64,000 bases of DNA, taken from Clostridium sp. Lineage in GTDB: Bacteria; Bacillota; Clostridia; Clostridiales; Clostridiaceae. This document shows positions 8,770 to 17,473 of the stretch, one piece after another (the stretch's first letter is position 1; each line of letters opens with the position of its first letter). The DNA is taken from positions 1-64,000 of the forward strand of contig NZ_JAJFUC010000047.1 in NCBI RefSeq assembly GCF_021372645.1. Reading direction: 5' to 3'. A program made the translations under genes and the position numbers. The notes beneath the pieces were generated by a model, which was given only the letters and a program-made list of their open reading frames with translations, searched no databases and was not told the DNA's origin.

Positions 8770-9144
8770 ATGGTATTGATTTTTGGTGGAGCTTATAATG
8801 GAAAATTAGAATTTGTAAAAAAAAAATATGATATAGATAATGAAGAAATATTTTTCTGCACTGATCAGCATCTAAACTTTGATAAAAAGGTCTTATGTGG
8901 ACTACATGTTTTCACAAGAGCTTGTGTTTTAAATAAAATTAGTTCACTGGATATTTTAGAAGCCAATATAAATTCGTTGAAAGATAAGATAATAATTTGT
9001 GATGAAATAAATTCAGGGATTGTTCCAATGGAAAAGTTAGACAGAGCTTGGAGAGAAGAAACAGGACATATGTTGCAATTCTTTACAAAACATTCTTATT
9101 CTGTATATAGAATATTCTTCGGACTGCAAGAAAAACTTAAGTGA
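8770..9144 (+). CDS. CobU-like short paralog with degenerate P-loop
   Basis: A 124-residue protein 18 bases after cobS. It resembles the CobU fold in miniature. The N-terminus LIFGGAYNGKLEF occupies the P-loop position but lacks the Ser/Thr after GK. IIICDEINSGIVPMEKLDRAWREETGH near residues 72-96 matches the CobU/CobP segment with the invariant NE-G-GIVP...R pattern. Short cobinamide-kinase-like proteins are known in clostridial B12 operons, but their activity is unclear to me. It may be an accessory or regulatory subunit or a diverged guanylyltransferase. Not a pseudogene by reading frame: the start has GAGGTGATAATTA and the frame is clean. Confidence 0.65.
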   Translation: MVLIFGGAYNGKLEFVKKKYDIDNEEIFFCTDQHLNFDKKVLCGLHVFTRACVLNKISSLDILEANINSLKDKIIICDEINSGIVPMEKLDRAWREETGHMLQFFTKHSYSVYRIFFGLQEKLK

Positions 9145-9188
9145 GATAAGTGAGAGTCTAAATCTTGTATTTGGTTCCTCGAACTTAG

Positions 9189-9210
9189 TTAACTCGCGCA
9201 TACGAGTTAA
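9189..9210. terminator. Hairpin after the CobU-like gene
   Basis: TTAACTCG, a 6-base loop, then CGAGTTAA give a perfect 8-bp stem followed by TTTCTTT. It may act as a partial terminator inside the operon, so cobC may have its own promoter in 9211-9340. Confidence 0.5.
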
Positions 9211-9297
9211 TTTCTTTACAAAAAAAGATTTTGTGTGAATCACTGACTTAGTGAAAATCTATGAGTCAAGTTTTATTATAGAAAGGTGGGGAAACTT

Positions 9298-9330
9298 TAG
9301 TGATAAATTTGCATAATGATTTTATCACTA
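9298..9330 (+). promoter_or_regulatory. Leader hairpin between a Shine-Dalgarno-like site and the cobC start
   Basis: TAGTGATAAA and TTTATCACTA form a perfect 10-bp stem around a 13-base loop, ending 10 bases before the cobC ATG. The only good Shine-Dalgarno-like sequence, GAAAGGTGGGG (9281-9291), lies on the far side of the hairpin. Folding would bring that site close to the ATG. Confidence 0.4.
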
Positions 9331-9340
9331 ATAATAATTT

Positions 9341-9961
9341 ATGAATGAAATTAAAGTATATTTAATTAGGCATGGAAAAACTTATTGTAATGAAAATAAG
9401 TTATATTGTGGAAAAAGCGATGTTGAGTTAGCTGAAACTGGAACTCAAGAATTAAAAGAAAACGCAAAAAAGAATAAATATCCAAAGTGTGATTTTTATT
9501 TTACCAGTGGAGCAAAAAGAGCAAATCAAACATTAGAAATTCTTTGCCCGGGAAATAAATATAATATTTTAGCAAAGTTTTTTGAATATGATTTTGGGGA
9601 TTTTGAATTAAAATCATATGAAGATATAAAATTATTAAAAGAATACATAAGTTGGATAGGTGATAAAGAAGGCAATATAAAATGCCCAAACGGAGAAAGT
9701 AGAGCAGAATTTAGAAAAAGAATTAAAGAAGGCTTTACAGAACTTATAGAATATCTTATAAAAGAAAATATAAAAACAGCTTTTGGAGTAACCCATGGTG
9801 GAAGTATAGGTATGTTATTAGAAATGTTATATGATGATAAAAAGAAATTTTATGAGTGGCAACCTAAAAATGGAGAAGGATATGAATTAACTATAACTGC
9901 ATCTAAAAATGGAAAGTTTAAAATAGATAAAGTAATTGAAAAAGGAGGCTTATATGATTGA
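9341..9961 (+). CDS. cobC: Alpha-ribazole phosphatase (histidine phosphatase family)
   Basis: Removes the 5'-phosphate from alpha-ribazole phosphate or adenosylcobalamin phosphate. The 206 residues carry the catalytic LIRHGKTYCNE (RHG, residues 7-17), the DVELAETG segment, TSGAKRANQT, the family glutamate around FEYDFGDFE, and the second catalytic histidine in VTHGGSIG near residue 149. There is no good ribosome-binding site next to the ATG (see the leader hairpin upstream). The gene overlaps the start of cbiB by 8 bases, indicating translational coupling. Confidence 0.9.
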   Translation: MNEIKVYLIRHGKTYCNENKLYCGKSDVELAETGTQELKENAKKNKYPKCDFYFTSGAKRANQTLEILCPGNKYNILAKFFEYDFGDFELKSYEDIKLLKEYISWIGDKEGNIKCPNGESRAEFRKRIKEGFTELIEYLIKENIKTAFGVTHGGSIGMLLEMLYDDKKKFYEWQPKNGEGYELTITASKNGKFKIDKVIEKGGLYD

Positions 9962-10904
9962 GTTAACAATAGGCTTCATTTTAGATATAATAATTGGAGA
10001 CCCAAATAACCCATTTCACCCTGTTAGGGGAATTGGATATGTTGCAAGAAAATTTGAAATAATATTTAGAAGCATCTTAAAAAAATATTTAAAATTCGCA
10101 GGACTTATGGTTTGGATGCTTACAGTTATGCTAACATTTATGATTACCTTTGAAATTGTTAATATAACTAAGGAATTGAATATTTATTTTGGTATTATTT
10201 TAGAAGGAATTTTAATATATTTTTGTATAGCATCAAAAGGTTTGGTGGTTGAAGGCTATAAAGTAATTAAGTTCTTGATAAACGATAATATAGAGGGTGC
10301 AAGAAAACAACTATCGTTTATTGTAGGGCGTGATACCGCAAATTTAAATAAAGAAGGAATAATAAAAGCAGTTGTTGAAACTATAGCCGAAAATATGGCA
10401 GATGGGATTATAGCACCTTTATTTTATGCAGGAATTTTTGGTGCACCTTTAGCTTTTGCATATAAAGCTGTTAATACATTAGATTCAATGTTTGGGTATA
10501 AGAATAATAAATATATAGATTTTGGATATTTTCCAGCTAAATTAGATGATATCTTTAATTATATTCCAGCCAGGATAACAGGAATATTAATAGTAATATG
10601 CGCTGCAATATTAAGATATGATTATAAAAACAGTTTTAAGATATACAAAAGAGATAGATATAATCATACAAGCCCCAATAGTGCTCATCCAGAAGCGGCT
10701 ATAGCTGGAGCACTCGGATTACAACTTGGAGGAGCAAACTACTATTTTGGAAAACTTGTAGAAAAGCCTGCCATAGGTGATAACCTTAATGAAATTCAGA
10801 TTAAAGATGTTTATAAAACAGCTAAAGTTCTTTATTTATCTTCTTTTATAGGATTTGTGCTTGCTTTAGTAATTAAAAGCTTAATAGTAATGTTATTTAG
10901 CTAG
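9954..10904 (+). CDS. cbiB: Adenosylcobinamide-phosphate synthase (CbiB/CobD family membrane protein)
   Basis: Attaches (R)-1-aminopropan-2-ol O-phosphate to adenosylcobyric acid. The start at 9954 follows AAAGGAGGCTTAT; it overlaps the cobC stop. The 316 residues include the family marks IIGDPNNPFHPVRGIG (residues 13-28), a central IVGRDTANLNKEGI, ETIAENMADGIIAPLFY and NTLDSMFGYKN, and NSAHPEAAIAGALGLQLGG toward the end. Several hydrophobic membrane segments are seen. It works with the aminopropanol-phosphate producer encoded next (cobD). Confidence 0.93.
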   Translation: MIELTIGFILDIIIGDPNNPFHPVRGIGYVARKFEIIFRSILKKYLKFAGLMVWMLTVMLTFMITFEIVNITKELNIYFGIILEGILIYFCIASKGLVVEGYKVIKFLINDNIEGARKQLSFIVGRDTANLNKEGIIKAVVETIAENMADGIIAPLFYAGIFGAPLAFAYKAVNTLDSMFGYKNNKYIDFGYFPAKLDDIFNYIPARITGILIVICAAILRYDYKNSFKIYKRDRYNHTSPNSAHPEAAIAGALGLQLGGANYYFGKLVEKPAIGDNLNEIQIKDVYKTAKVLYLSSFIGFVLALVIKSLIVMLFS

Positions 10905-11025
10905 TTAAAATTTACAATTAAAATGGTAGCACAATTTAACTAACACGATAACTTAAGTTACTATTTTATTTGATGTGTGTAATTTGAACATAAATTGATT
11001 GTACAATGGACAAGGGAGGAAAGTT

Positions 11026-12108
11026 ATGGCGAGTTTTGGTCATGGTGGAAATGCAAAAGAAATAAGCAGAGACAATAAAATGGAATATGATAAAATACTT
11101 GACTTTTCAGCCAATATAAATCCATTAGGAATGCCAAGTAGTGTAAAAAAGGCAATTATAGAAGGTTTAGATGAAATTGAGAAATATCCAGATATAACTT
11201 ATTTTGAACTTAAATGTGCAATAGGAGAATTTGAAAATATCAATAAAAATAATTTAATATTAGGAAATGGAGCAGCAGATGTCTTATTTAATGTAGTCAG
11301 AGGAATTAATCCAAAGAATACACTTATTTTAGCACCAACTTTTTCAGAATATGAAGAAGCAACAAAAGCTATAAATGGTAATATTATTTATTATAAATTA
11401 AAAGAAGAAAATAACTTTTATATACAAGAGGATATTTTAGATTATATAAATAGTGAGTTAGATTTAATGTTTATATGTAATCCTAATAATCCAACTGGAG
11501 TTGCAACTACAAAAGATTTATTAGTAAAGATTTTAATTAGGGCAAAGAAGAATAATGTTATGGTGATAATAGATGAATCCTTTTTAGATTTTATAAAAGG
11601 AAACTTATCAATGATTTCTTACATAAATGAATATGAAAATTTAATTATAATAAAATCATTAACTAAATTTTTTGCACTTCCAGGTATAAGAATTGGATAT
11701 GGAATATGCGGTAATATAGATTTAAAAGAAAAGATAGAAAAGATATCTCCAGCATGGAATATAAATATTTTAGCAGAAATAGCTACCAAAATTGGAATTA
11801 AAGACGATAATTATATAAGGAAATCTATAAGCTTCATAGAAGCTGAGAAAAATCGTTTATATAGTGAAATAAAAGAAATAAAAGGATTAAAAGTCTATGA
11901 ACCAAGTGTAAATTTTATTTTCTTAAAAACTCTTATTAAAGTAAATTTAAAAAGTGAACTCTTAAAGAATAACATCTTAATAAGAAGTTGCAGTAATTAT
12001 GAAGGATTAGATAATAATTATTACAGGATTGCAGTAAGAACACATGAAGAAAATTCTATATTAATAAAGAATATAAGAAATATATTTGAAGTATATAAAA
12101 ATGAATAG
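11026..12108 (+). CDS. cobD: L-threonine-O-3-phosphate decarboxylase (PLP enzyme)
   Basis: A fold-type I aminotransferase-like PLP enzyme that decarboxylates threonine phosphate to aminopropanol phosphate, the linker of the nucleotide loop. The start at 11026 follows GGGAGGAAAGTT. The 360-residue protein begins with the family marker GHGGN, then LDFSANINPLG (about residues 24-34), NPNNPTG around 157-163, DESFLDF, and the PLP lysine in KSLTKFFALPGIRIGYG (about 213-229). It resembles HisC, but the context and N-terminus fit CobD. Confidence 0.92.
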   Translation: MASFGHGGNAKEISRDNKMEYDKILDFSANINPLGMPSSVKKAIIEGLDEIEKYPDITYFELKCAIGEFENINKNNLILGNGAADVLFNVVRGINPKNTLILAPTFSEYEEATKAINGNIIYYKLKEENNFYIQEDILDYINSELDLMFICNPNNPTGVATTKDLLVKILIRAKKNNVMVIIDESFLDFIKGNLSMISYINEYENLIIIKSLTKFFALPGIRIGYGICGNIDLKEKIEKISPAWNINILAEIATKIGIKDDNYIRKSISFIEAEKNRLYSEIKEIKGLKVYEPSVNFIFLKTLIKVNLKSELLKNNILIRSCSNYEGLDNNYYRIAVRTHEENSILIKNIRNIFEVYKNE

Positions 12109-12186
12109 TAATATAAATATAAGACAAGAGTAAGTATTTTAAAAATCAAGTGAAGAACTATCAGCAGAATTTCAAATCAAGGCATT

Positions 12187-12272
12187 TGAAAGAAAATAAC
12201 AAGTAAAGGATATGATGTTTATTTTATCTTAAGACAAAATAGACTAGTATACTGGATTGGTATTTTTTTCGA
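12187..12272 (+). repeat. Dispersed inverted-repeat element, copy 1
   Basis: About 85 bases beginning TGAAAGAAAATAACAAG and containing AGACAAAATAGAC and GTATACTGG. It is clearly similar, base by base, to the reverse complement of 41138-41220, and its outer parts to the reverse complement of 19026-19090. Internally TATTTT...AAAATA can pair. It fills most of the gap between cobD and the DUF71 gene. Confidence 0.6.
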
Positions 12273-12311
12273 AGCTGTCTAAATAAAAGAGTAATGATGA
12301 GGTGAGATAAC

Positions 12312-12968
12312 ATGAATAAAGAAAAAGTTGTGATTTCATTCAGTGGAGGTAAGGATAGTACTTTATCTTTATATAGAATGATAAAAGGTGGTTATAAAGT
12401 AATTGGGTTATTAGTTACATTTGACAATCAAAAGGATTCATGTTTCCATAGAATACCGAAAAATATTTTACAAGAAGTTTCAAAGGAATTAGAAATTCCA
12501 CTAATTGAAGTCGACTGTAGTGACGAGAAAGTTTATGAAGAAGAATTTGAAAGAACATTAAAAAGTGCAAAAGATAAGGGAGCAGAAATTTGTGTATTTG
12601 GAGATATAGATATAGAAGCTCATAAAAAATGGTGCTTAGATAGATGTAATGTAGCAGGAATGAAAGGAAAGTTTCCTTTGTGGCAAGAAGATAGAGAAAG
12701 CTTGACTAATGAATTTATAAATTATGGATTTAAGGCTGTAATTAAAAAAGTGAATTTAAAAAAATTAGGAGAAGAATTTCTTGGAAAAGAATTAAATAAA
12801 GAAGTTGTTAATGAAGTGAAAAAACTAGGATGTGATCCAAGTGGTGAAAATGGGGAATATCATACATTAGTGTTTGATGGTCCAATATTTAAGCACGGGA
12901 TCAAATTCAATAAAGTTAACAAAGAAATAATAGGAGAATTTGGATACTTAACAATTGATAAGTCATAA
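12312..12968 (+). CDS. DUF71/COG2102 ATP-pyrophosphatase, predicted B12-salvage type (diphthine-ammonia ligase-like)
   Basis: A 218-residue member of the ATP-pyrophosphatase family whose eukaryotic and archaeal members (Dph6) amidate diphthine. The PP-loop SFSGGKDSTLSLYR lies at residues 9-22. GDIDIEAHKKWCLDRC and the family end GENGEYHTLVFDGP (about residues 176-189) are typical. Bacteria lack diphthamide; published comparative genomics of DUF71 predicted a role in B12 salvage for the members linked to cobalamin genes, and this copy sits between cobD and cobQ. An amidation or deamidation step on the corrin side chains is therefore a reasonable inference. The ribosome-binding site is GAGGTGAG. 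Confidence 0.8.
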   Translation: MNKEKVVISFSGGKDSTLSLYRMIKGGYKVIGLLVTFDNQKDSCFHRIPKNILQEVSKELEIPLIEVDCSDEKVYEEEFERTLKSAKDKGAEICVFGDIDIEAHKKWCLDRCNVAGMKGKFPLWQEDRESLTNEFINYGFKAVIKKVNLKKLGEEFLGKELNKEVVNEVKKLGCDPSGENGEYHTLVFDGPIFKHGIKFNKVNKEIIGEFGYLTIDKS

Positions 12969-13054
12969 ATTCAATTAATAATTCAGTAGAGATAATTTTA
13001 TATTTGATATTGATCATTGAAATTTTAATATTGGCAATTGAAAGGGGGATATAA

Positions 13055-14554
13055 ATGAATAAGAAAAGTATAATATTTTTAGGTACAGCATCTTCTGTTG
13101 GGAAAAGTACTCTAGTAACAGCCCTATGCAGATACTTAAAAAATCAGGGCTTAGATGTGGCTCCTTTTAAGGCTTTAAATATTTCATTGAATTCTTATGT
13201 TACAAAAGATGGGTTAGAGATGGGACGAGCGCAAGTAGTTCAAGCTGAAGCTTGCAAAATAGAGCCAGAGGCTTTAATGAATCCAGTTTTATTAAAGCCT
13301 AGTGGTGATTATACACAAGTAATAGTAGAAGGTAAAGTTTATTGTAACATCGAGCCGTATAAATATAAAGAACTTAATAAGGAACTAAAAATAAAAGTAA
13401 ATAAGGCTTATGATAAGTTAAGTAAACAACATGATATTATTGTCCTAGAGGGTTCAGGGAGTTGTGCTGAAATTAACTTAAAAGATAGTGATATTTCTAA
13501 TATGGCTATGGCAGAAATGGCCAATGCACCTGTAATTCTAGTTTCAGATATTGATAGAGGAGGAGTTTTTGCATCAATTGTTGGAACAATTTCATTATTA
13601 TCAGAAGAAGAGAGAAACAGGGTAAAAGGTGTAATAATAAATAAGTTTAGAGGTAATGTAGAATTATTTAAACCTGCTATAAAGCAATTAGAAGATATAA
13701 TAAATATTCCTGTTCTTGGAGTCATGCCTTATGAAAAATTTGATATTGAAGATGAGGATAGTGTAACTGAAAGAATTAAGAATAAAGAGGAAGAGGGAAC
13801 TTTAGATATCGCTGTTATTAGGCTTTTACATATGTCAAACTTTACTGATTTCAATGTTTTAGAAAGAATAGAAGGCGTGACAGTTAGATATGTTGCAAAG
13901 CCTAGTGAATTAAAAAATCCGAATTTAATAATAATTCCTGGGACAAAGAATACAATTGATGATTTGAGAAATATGAAAGAGAATAAATTATTTGATAAAA
14001 TAAAAGAACTAAAAGAAAATGGAACATCCATATTCGGAATATGCGGTGGGTATCAAATACTTGGGACTTTAGTTCTTGACAAACTAGGTGTAGAAGGGAA
14101 TATCTCTCAAGAAGAGGGATTTGGTTTTCTTGATATAAAAACAAGATTTAATGAAACTAAAATTACAAGGCAAACCAAAGGCGAGATTTTATGTGATCTT
14201 AAATTAGTAAAATCCATAGAAGGAAATATAATAAGTGGTTATGAAATTCATAATGGAATAAGTAAAGTGGGGAAAAAAGCAATTCCATTTATTAAGGACT
14301 TAGAGGGAAATGTTGTAGGAGTGTGTGATAAAGAAAAAATGGTGGCAGGAACTTATCTTCATGGTATATTTGATTCAGAGGATTTTATAAACTTATTTAT
14401 AAAATCACTTAAAGAAAGTAACGATATAATAATATCAGAAGAAGCAATTATAGGAAAAATAAATGAGTATAAAAATAATGAATACGATAAGTTGGCAAAG
14501 TTTTTTAAAGAAAATATAGATATGAATAAGTTAAGAGATATAATAGAAATTTGA
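13055..14554 (+). CDS. cobQ: Cobyric acid synthase (glutamine-dependent)
   Basis: Amidates four side-chain carboxylates of adenosylcobyrinic diamide using glutamine and ATP. The 499 residues hold an N-terminal P-loop/dethiobiotin-synthetase-like domain ([19 protein letters not shown], residues 8-26, and the [14 protein letters not shown] segment). The C-terminal class I glutamine-amidotransferase domain has the nucleophile in FGICGGYQ (Cys about residue 330) and its histidine in [11 protein letters not shown] (about residue 433). [12 protein letters not shown] is also family-typical. The start follows GAAAGGGGGATATAA. Confidence 0.95.
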   Translation: MNKKSIIFLGTASSVGKSTLVTALCRYLKNQGLDVAPFKALNISLNSYVTKDGLEMGRAQVVQAEACKIEPEALMNPVLLKPSGDYTQVIVEGKVYCNIEPYKYKELNKELKIKVNKAYDKLSKQHDIIVLEGSGSCAEINLKDSDISNMAMAEMANAPVILVSDIDRGGVFASIVGTISLLSEEERNRVKGVIINKFRGNVELFKPAIKQLEDIINIPVLGVMPYEKFDIEDEDSVTERIKNKEEEGTLDIAVIRLLHMSNFTDFNVLERIEGVTVRYVAKPSELKNPNLIIIPGTKNTIDDLRNMKENKLFDKIKELKENGTSIFGICGGYQILGTLVLDKLGVEGNISQEEGFGFLDIKTRFNETKITRQTKGEILCDLKLVKSIEGNIISGYEIHNGISKVGKKAIPFIKDLEGNVVGVCDKEKMVAGTYLHGIFDSEDFINLFIKSLKESNDIIISEEAIIGKINEYKNNEYDKLAKFFKENIDMNKLRDIIEI

Positions 14555-14569
14555 TTAGGGGTTGACGGC

Positions 14570-15085
14570 ATGATAACAGAAACAGAAGATAGACTATTGA
14601 AATATATAGAAGATCGTGCAAGAGAAAATATTAAGGGTCAAAGTTTTTTTAGAATGACAGATGTATTGGAGCATGCTTTTTGGTTATCTGAAGAGAAGTC
14701 ATATGAGGTTTTGAAGAATATAATGTCAAGAAAAAATATAGGTAATTCTAAAAATGATATTATAAATGAATACATTGACATGTTAAAAAAAGGATATATT
14801 TCAATACAAGAACAAGTGGATGTATTTGGTGGAGATAAAATATCAAGTATAGTGAATACTGCAGAAAAAAGATCTAAAATATATAAAGGAGGAACATTTT
14901 TTGATGTACTTAGAGAAGTTTATAAAATTTTAGATGATGATATTATTGATATAACAGAAAAATATTTAAAGTTTCTAAATTCTCCATCATTCGTATTTAG
15001 ATTAGATAAGGAAACATTTCATAAATTTTTGCAATCAGATTTAGAAGAATTAGATAAACAATTTGATAGATTTGTTAAATTATAA
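14570..15085 (+). CDS. Unknown protein, first of two tandem paralogs
   Basis: 171 residues starting 15 bases after cobQ with the weak site TTAGGGGTTGACGGC. It is a soluble, highly charged and probably all-helical protein with no signal peptide, no cysteines and no obvious catalytic motif. It is clearly homologous along its whole length to the next gene. Shared marks are LLKYIEDRARENIKGQSFFR at the N-terminus, LKNIMSRKNI, a central FGG, a KGGT motif near residue 105, and FHKFLQSDLEELDKQ near the C-terminus. I do not recognise the family. Its place at the end of the cobalamin operon may be coincidence or imply a link. Confidence 0.7.
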   Translation: MITETEDRLLKYIEDRARENIKGQSFFRMTDVLEHAFWLSEEKSYEVLKNIMSRKNIGNSKNDIINEYIDMLKKGYISIQEQVDVFGGDKISSIVNTAEKRSKIYKGGTFFDVLREVYKILDDDIIDITEKYLKFLNSPSFVFRLDKETFHKFLQSDLEELDKQFDRFVKL

Positions 15086-15118
15086 TAAGACCGTATATAA
15101 CTAAGGAGGCAATTTATT

Positions 15119-15628
15119 ATGGCAGTGGATAATCAAGAATTATTTAAGTATATAGAAAAACGTGCAAAATATAATGTTAAGGATAAGAAATTTTTTAGAA
15201 ATACAGATATATTAAAAGAAGCATTTTTAATACCAGAAGATAGAGCATATGAAATATTGAAAGATATAATGTCTAGAAAAAACATTAAAAATACTAAAGA
15301 GGCAGTTATAGATGAATATATGAATATGCTAGGATATGGATATGCTTCATTAAAAGAACAAGTGGAATTATTTGGAGGACATAAATTGTCTGCTATAAAG
15401 AAAGAAGCAGAGTATAAATTTAGAAAATTTAAAGGAGGAACTATTATAGATATTCTTAAAGAGGTTTATTGTGTAGAAGATGAAGATATAACTTCTTTAA
15501 TTATGAGATATATGGAATCTTTAACATCAGAAGAATTTGCATTTAAAGTAAACATAAATACTTTTCATAAATTTCTAGAAGAGAATCTGGATGAACTGGA
15601 TAAACAAGCAAAAAGATATGGTATTTAA
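15119..15628 (+). CDS. Unknown protein, second of two tandem paralogs
   Basis: 169 residues, 33 bases after its paralog, with a strong site (AAGGAGGCAATTTATT). It shares the layout of its neighbour: LFKYIEKRAKYNVKDKKFFR, LKDIMSRKNI, LFGGHKLSAI, FKGGTIIDILKEVY and FHKFLEENLDELDKQ. The stronger ribosome-binding site suggests higher expression than the first copy. Shared motifs point to a common fold and a tandem duplication with about half the residues still the same by eye. Function unknown. Confidence 0.7.
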   Translation: MAVDNQELFKYIEKRAKYNVKDKKFFRNTDILKEAFLIPEDRAYEILKDIMSRKNIKNTKEAVIDEYMNMLGYGYASLKEQVELFGGHKLSAIKKEAEYKFRKFKGGTIIDILKEVYCVEDEDITSLIMRYMESLTSEEFAFKVNINTFHKFLEENLDELDKQAKRYGI

Positions 15629-15635
15629 AATTAAT

Positions 15636-15692
15636 ACAATAAAATCAATAATTTCTTTATCTGAATTATAAAGAAATTATTGATTTTATTGT
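15636..15692. terminator. Bidirectional terminator between the paralogs and ytaF
   Basis: A perfect 25-bp inverted repeat beginning ACAATAAAATCAATAATTTC, with the 7-base loop CTGAATT. It lies between converging genes and can end transcription from both sides. Confidence 0.88.
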
Positions 15693-15757
15693 TTACATTA
15701 ATATTCTAAGTAACATACGTCAGGATGGCAGAATAATAAAAACTTACATAAATCAAT

Positions 15758-16384
15758 TTATTTTAAAACTCTAAGTATCGCTAATAATATAAGTAGTACC
15801 CCTGAGAGCCAAGTTAATTCAAAAGGTAATTTTTGAGCAAACTTCCTTCCAAGAAATACGCCAAGGGATACTGAAAGAATTCCTATAACAAAGCATAGTA
15901 TTAAAACTTCCATATAATTAATACTACATAAACTAGAGCCAAATCCAACTGCAAGACTATCTAATGATAATGCTAGAGCTAAATAAAATGATTCTTTAAC
16001 ATTTAAACATTTAGAGTTATCAAAGTCAGCTTTAATTTCATCTGCATAAACCTGCAAAACAAATTGAAAATCAAAAATTTTGAAGGTCAGTGGACTTTTA
16101 GATTTAGAGCATTTTGATATATATGCCTTAAAAATATATTCAAATAATCGATATATTCCAATGGCCATTAAAAGTAAAAATCCTAAAGTTGTAGGAAGAT
16201 TACCAGGAAGAAAGCTTTTAAATATAGATCCAATAAATAAAGAGCAAGCAAGGGTAAGAGTACATACTAAATTTAGTATTATTACAGATAAAGGTGGGAT
16301 GCGAATTTTAGAAGTACCATAAGCAATACTTGCAACAAAGGAATCTATACATAAAGATGATACTAATAATAGGGATTCAAGCAT
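15758..16384 (-). CDS. ytaF: YtaF-like sporulation-associated membrane protein (MntP-related fold)
   Basis: A 208-residue integral-membrane protein with about six hydrophobic segments, arranged as two halves that each begin with a similar motif: SSLCIDSFVASIAYG (residues 8-22) and LALSLDSLAVGFGSSL (about 136-151). This internal duplication with an Asp in a membrane helix is characteristic of the MntP/YtaF family of putative metal exporters. YtaF homologues are made during sporulation in Bacillus. The gene runs opposite to the cobalamin block and stands alone. Confidence 0.8.
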   Translation of the reverse strand: MLESLLLVSSLCIDSFVASIAYGTSKIRIPPLSVIILNLVCTLTLACSLFIGSIFKSFLPGNLPTTLGFLLLMAIGIYRLFEYIFKAYISKCSKSKSPLTFKIFDFQFVLQVYADEIKADFDNSKCLNVKESFYLALALSLDSLAVGFGSSLCSINYMEVLILCFVIGILSVSLGVFLGRKFAQKLPFELTWLSGVLLILLAILRVLK

Positions 16385-16637
16385 AAATATTACCTCATAA
16401 GTTTCTAGATATAATTCATAATATGAAGAAAAACTACTTTTAGTTACAAAATTAGAGGTATTATATTTATAAAATCATTAATCCAGCAGATTTTAAATAA
16501 ATTTCTATGGCAACAAGTTAAAATTAAAAATAAATATTTTATGTTATAATTAAAAAGAATGAAAATATATAAGTTAATGGTTAGATATTTAGTTGAAATA
16601 TATAGGAATAATATTTTTATATAAATGGGGGAGAAGC

Positions 16638-17444
16638 ATGTACAAATTAATTGCATTAGATATGGATGGAACATTACTTACTACAGATAAAAAAGTCTCA
16701 GAGAAGACTGAAGCAGCTATAAAAGCAGCAGAAGCAAACGGTGTTAAAATAGTGTTGGCTTCAGGAAGACCTTTGATTGGATTAAATAGATATTTAGAGG
16801 AACTAGATTTATTAAAAGGTGAAGATTACGTACTTAGCTTTAATGGAGGATTAGTTCAAAATACTAAGACTGGAGAAATTGTGTCAAAGGTTTCTCTGAA
16901 AGGATCAGATTTAAAATACATATATAAAATAAGTAAAGAACTTAATATTAATATTCATGCTTTTTCTGCAAAAGATGGATTAATAGCACCTAAGACTAGT
17001 CAATATACAGAATATGAAGCAACAATGAATGGAATTGATATTACTATAAAGGATTTTAATGAAGTTGATGATGAGGAAGATATTATAAAGGTTATGATGA
17101 TAGATCCACAAGAAATACTAGATCCAGCTATAGAGAAACTACCTAGTGAAATTTATGAAATGTATAGTGTATTTAAAAGTTCACCATTCTTTTTAGAATT
17201 TACTCATAAAGAAGTAGACAAGGGTCTTGGATTAAAAAAGCTTGGTGAATATCTTGGAATCAAAAGGGAAGAAATAATTGCTTGTGGAGATGCTGGCAAT
17301 GACTTTTCAATGATTAAGTATGCTGGACTTGGAGTTGCTATGGGAAATGCAATTCCAGAAGTTAAAGAGACAGCTAATTTCATTACCACATCAAATGATG
17401 AAGATGGAATAGCAAACGTAATAGAAAAATTTATTTTAAATTAG
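16638..17444 (+). CDS. Cof-type HAD-family sugar-phosphate phosphatase
   Basis: The start at 16638 follows GGGGGAGAAGC; the frame is open upstream but lacks a site there. The 268-residue protein has HAD motif I LIALDMDGTLL (residues 4-14), motif II in KIVLASGRP, a C2-type cap in the middle, the lysine of motif III in KEVDKGLGLKKL, and motif IV in IACGDAGNDFSMI (about residues 216-228). Cof-type HADs dephosphorylate small phosphates such as sugar phosphates or pyridoxal phosphate; the true substrate cannot be read from the sequence. Confidence 0.88.
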   Translation: MYKLIALDMDGTLLTTDKKVSEKTEAAIKAAEANGVKIVLASGRPLIGLNRYLEELDLLKGEDYVLSFNGGLVQNTKTGEIVSKVSLKGSDLKYIYKISKELNINIHAFSAKDGLIAPKTSQYTEYEATMNGIDITIKDFNEVDDEEDIIKVMMIDPQEILDPAIEKLPSEIYEMYSVFKSSPFFLEFTHKEVDKGLGLKKLGEYLGIKREEIIACGDAGNDFSMIKYAGLGVAMGNAIPEVKETANFITTSNDEDGIANVIEKFILN

Positions 17445-17473
17445 TCTGTTTAAAATAATTGGGAGGAGTAGGT

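Noticed and set aside
10999..11025. Nine-codon N-terminal extension of cobD
   Set aside because: The ribosome-binding site GGGAGGA lies inside this stretch and serves the ATG at 11026.
12312..12968. Diphthamide synthesis function for the DUF71 protein
   Set aside because: Bacteria lack diphthamide and its substrate EF2; the cobalamin context supports the other predicted role.
13408..14144. Overlapping reverse-strand frames inside cobQ
   Set aside because: Composition and lack of ribosome-binding sites mark them as shadows of the conserved cobQ frame.
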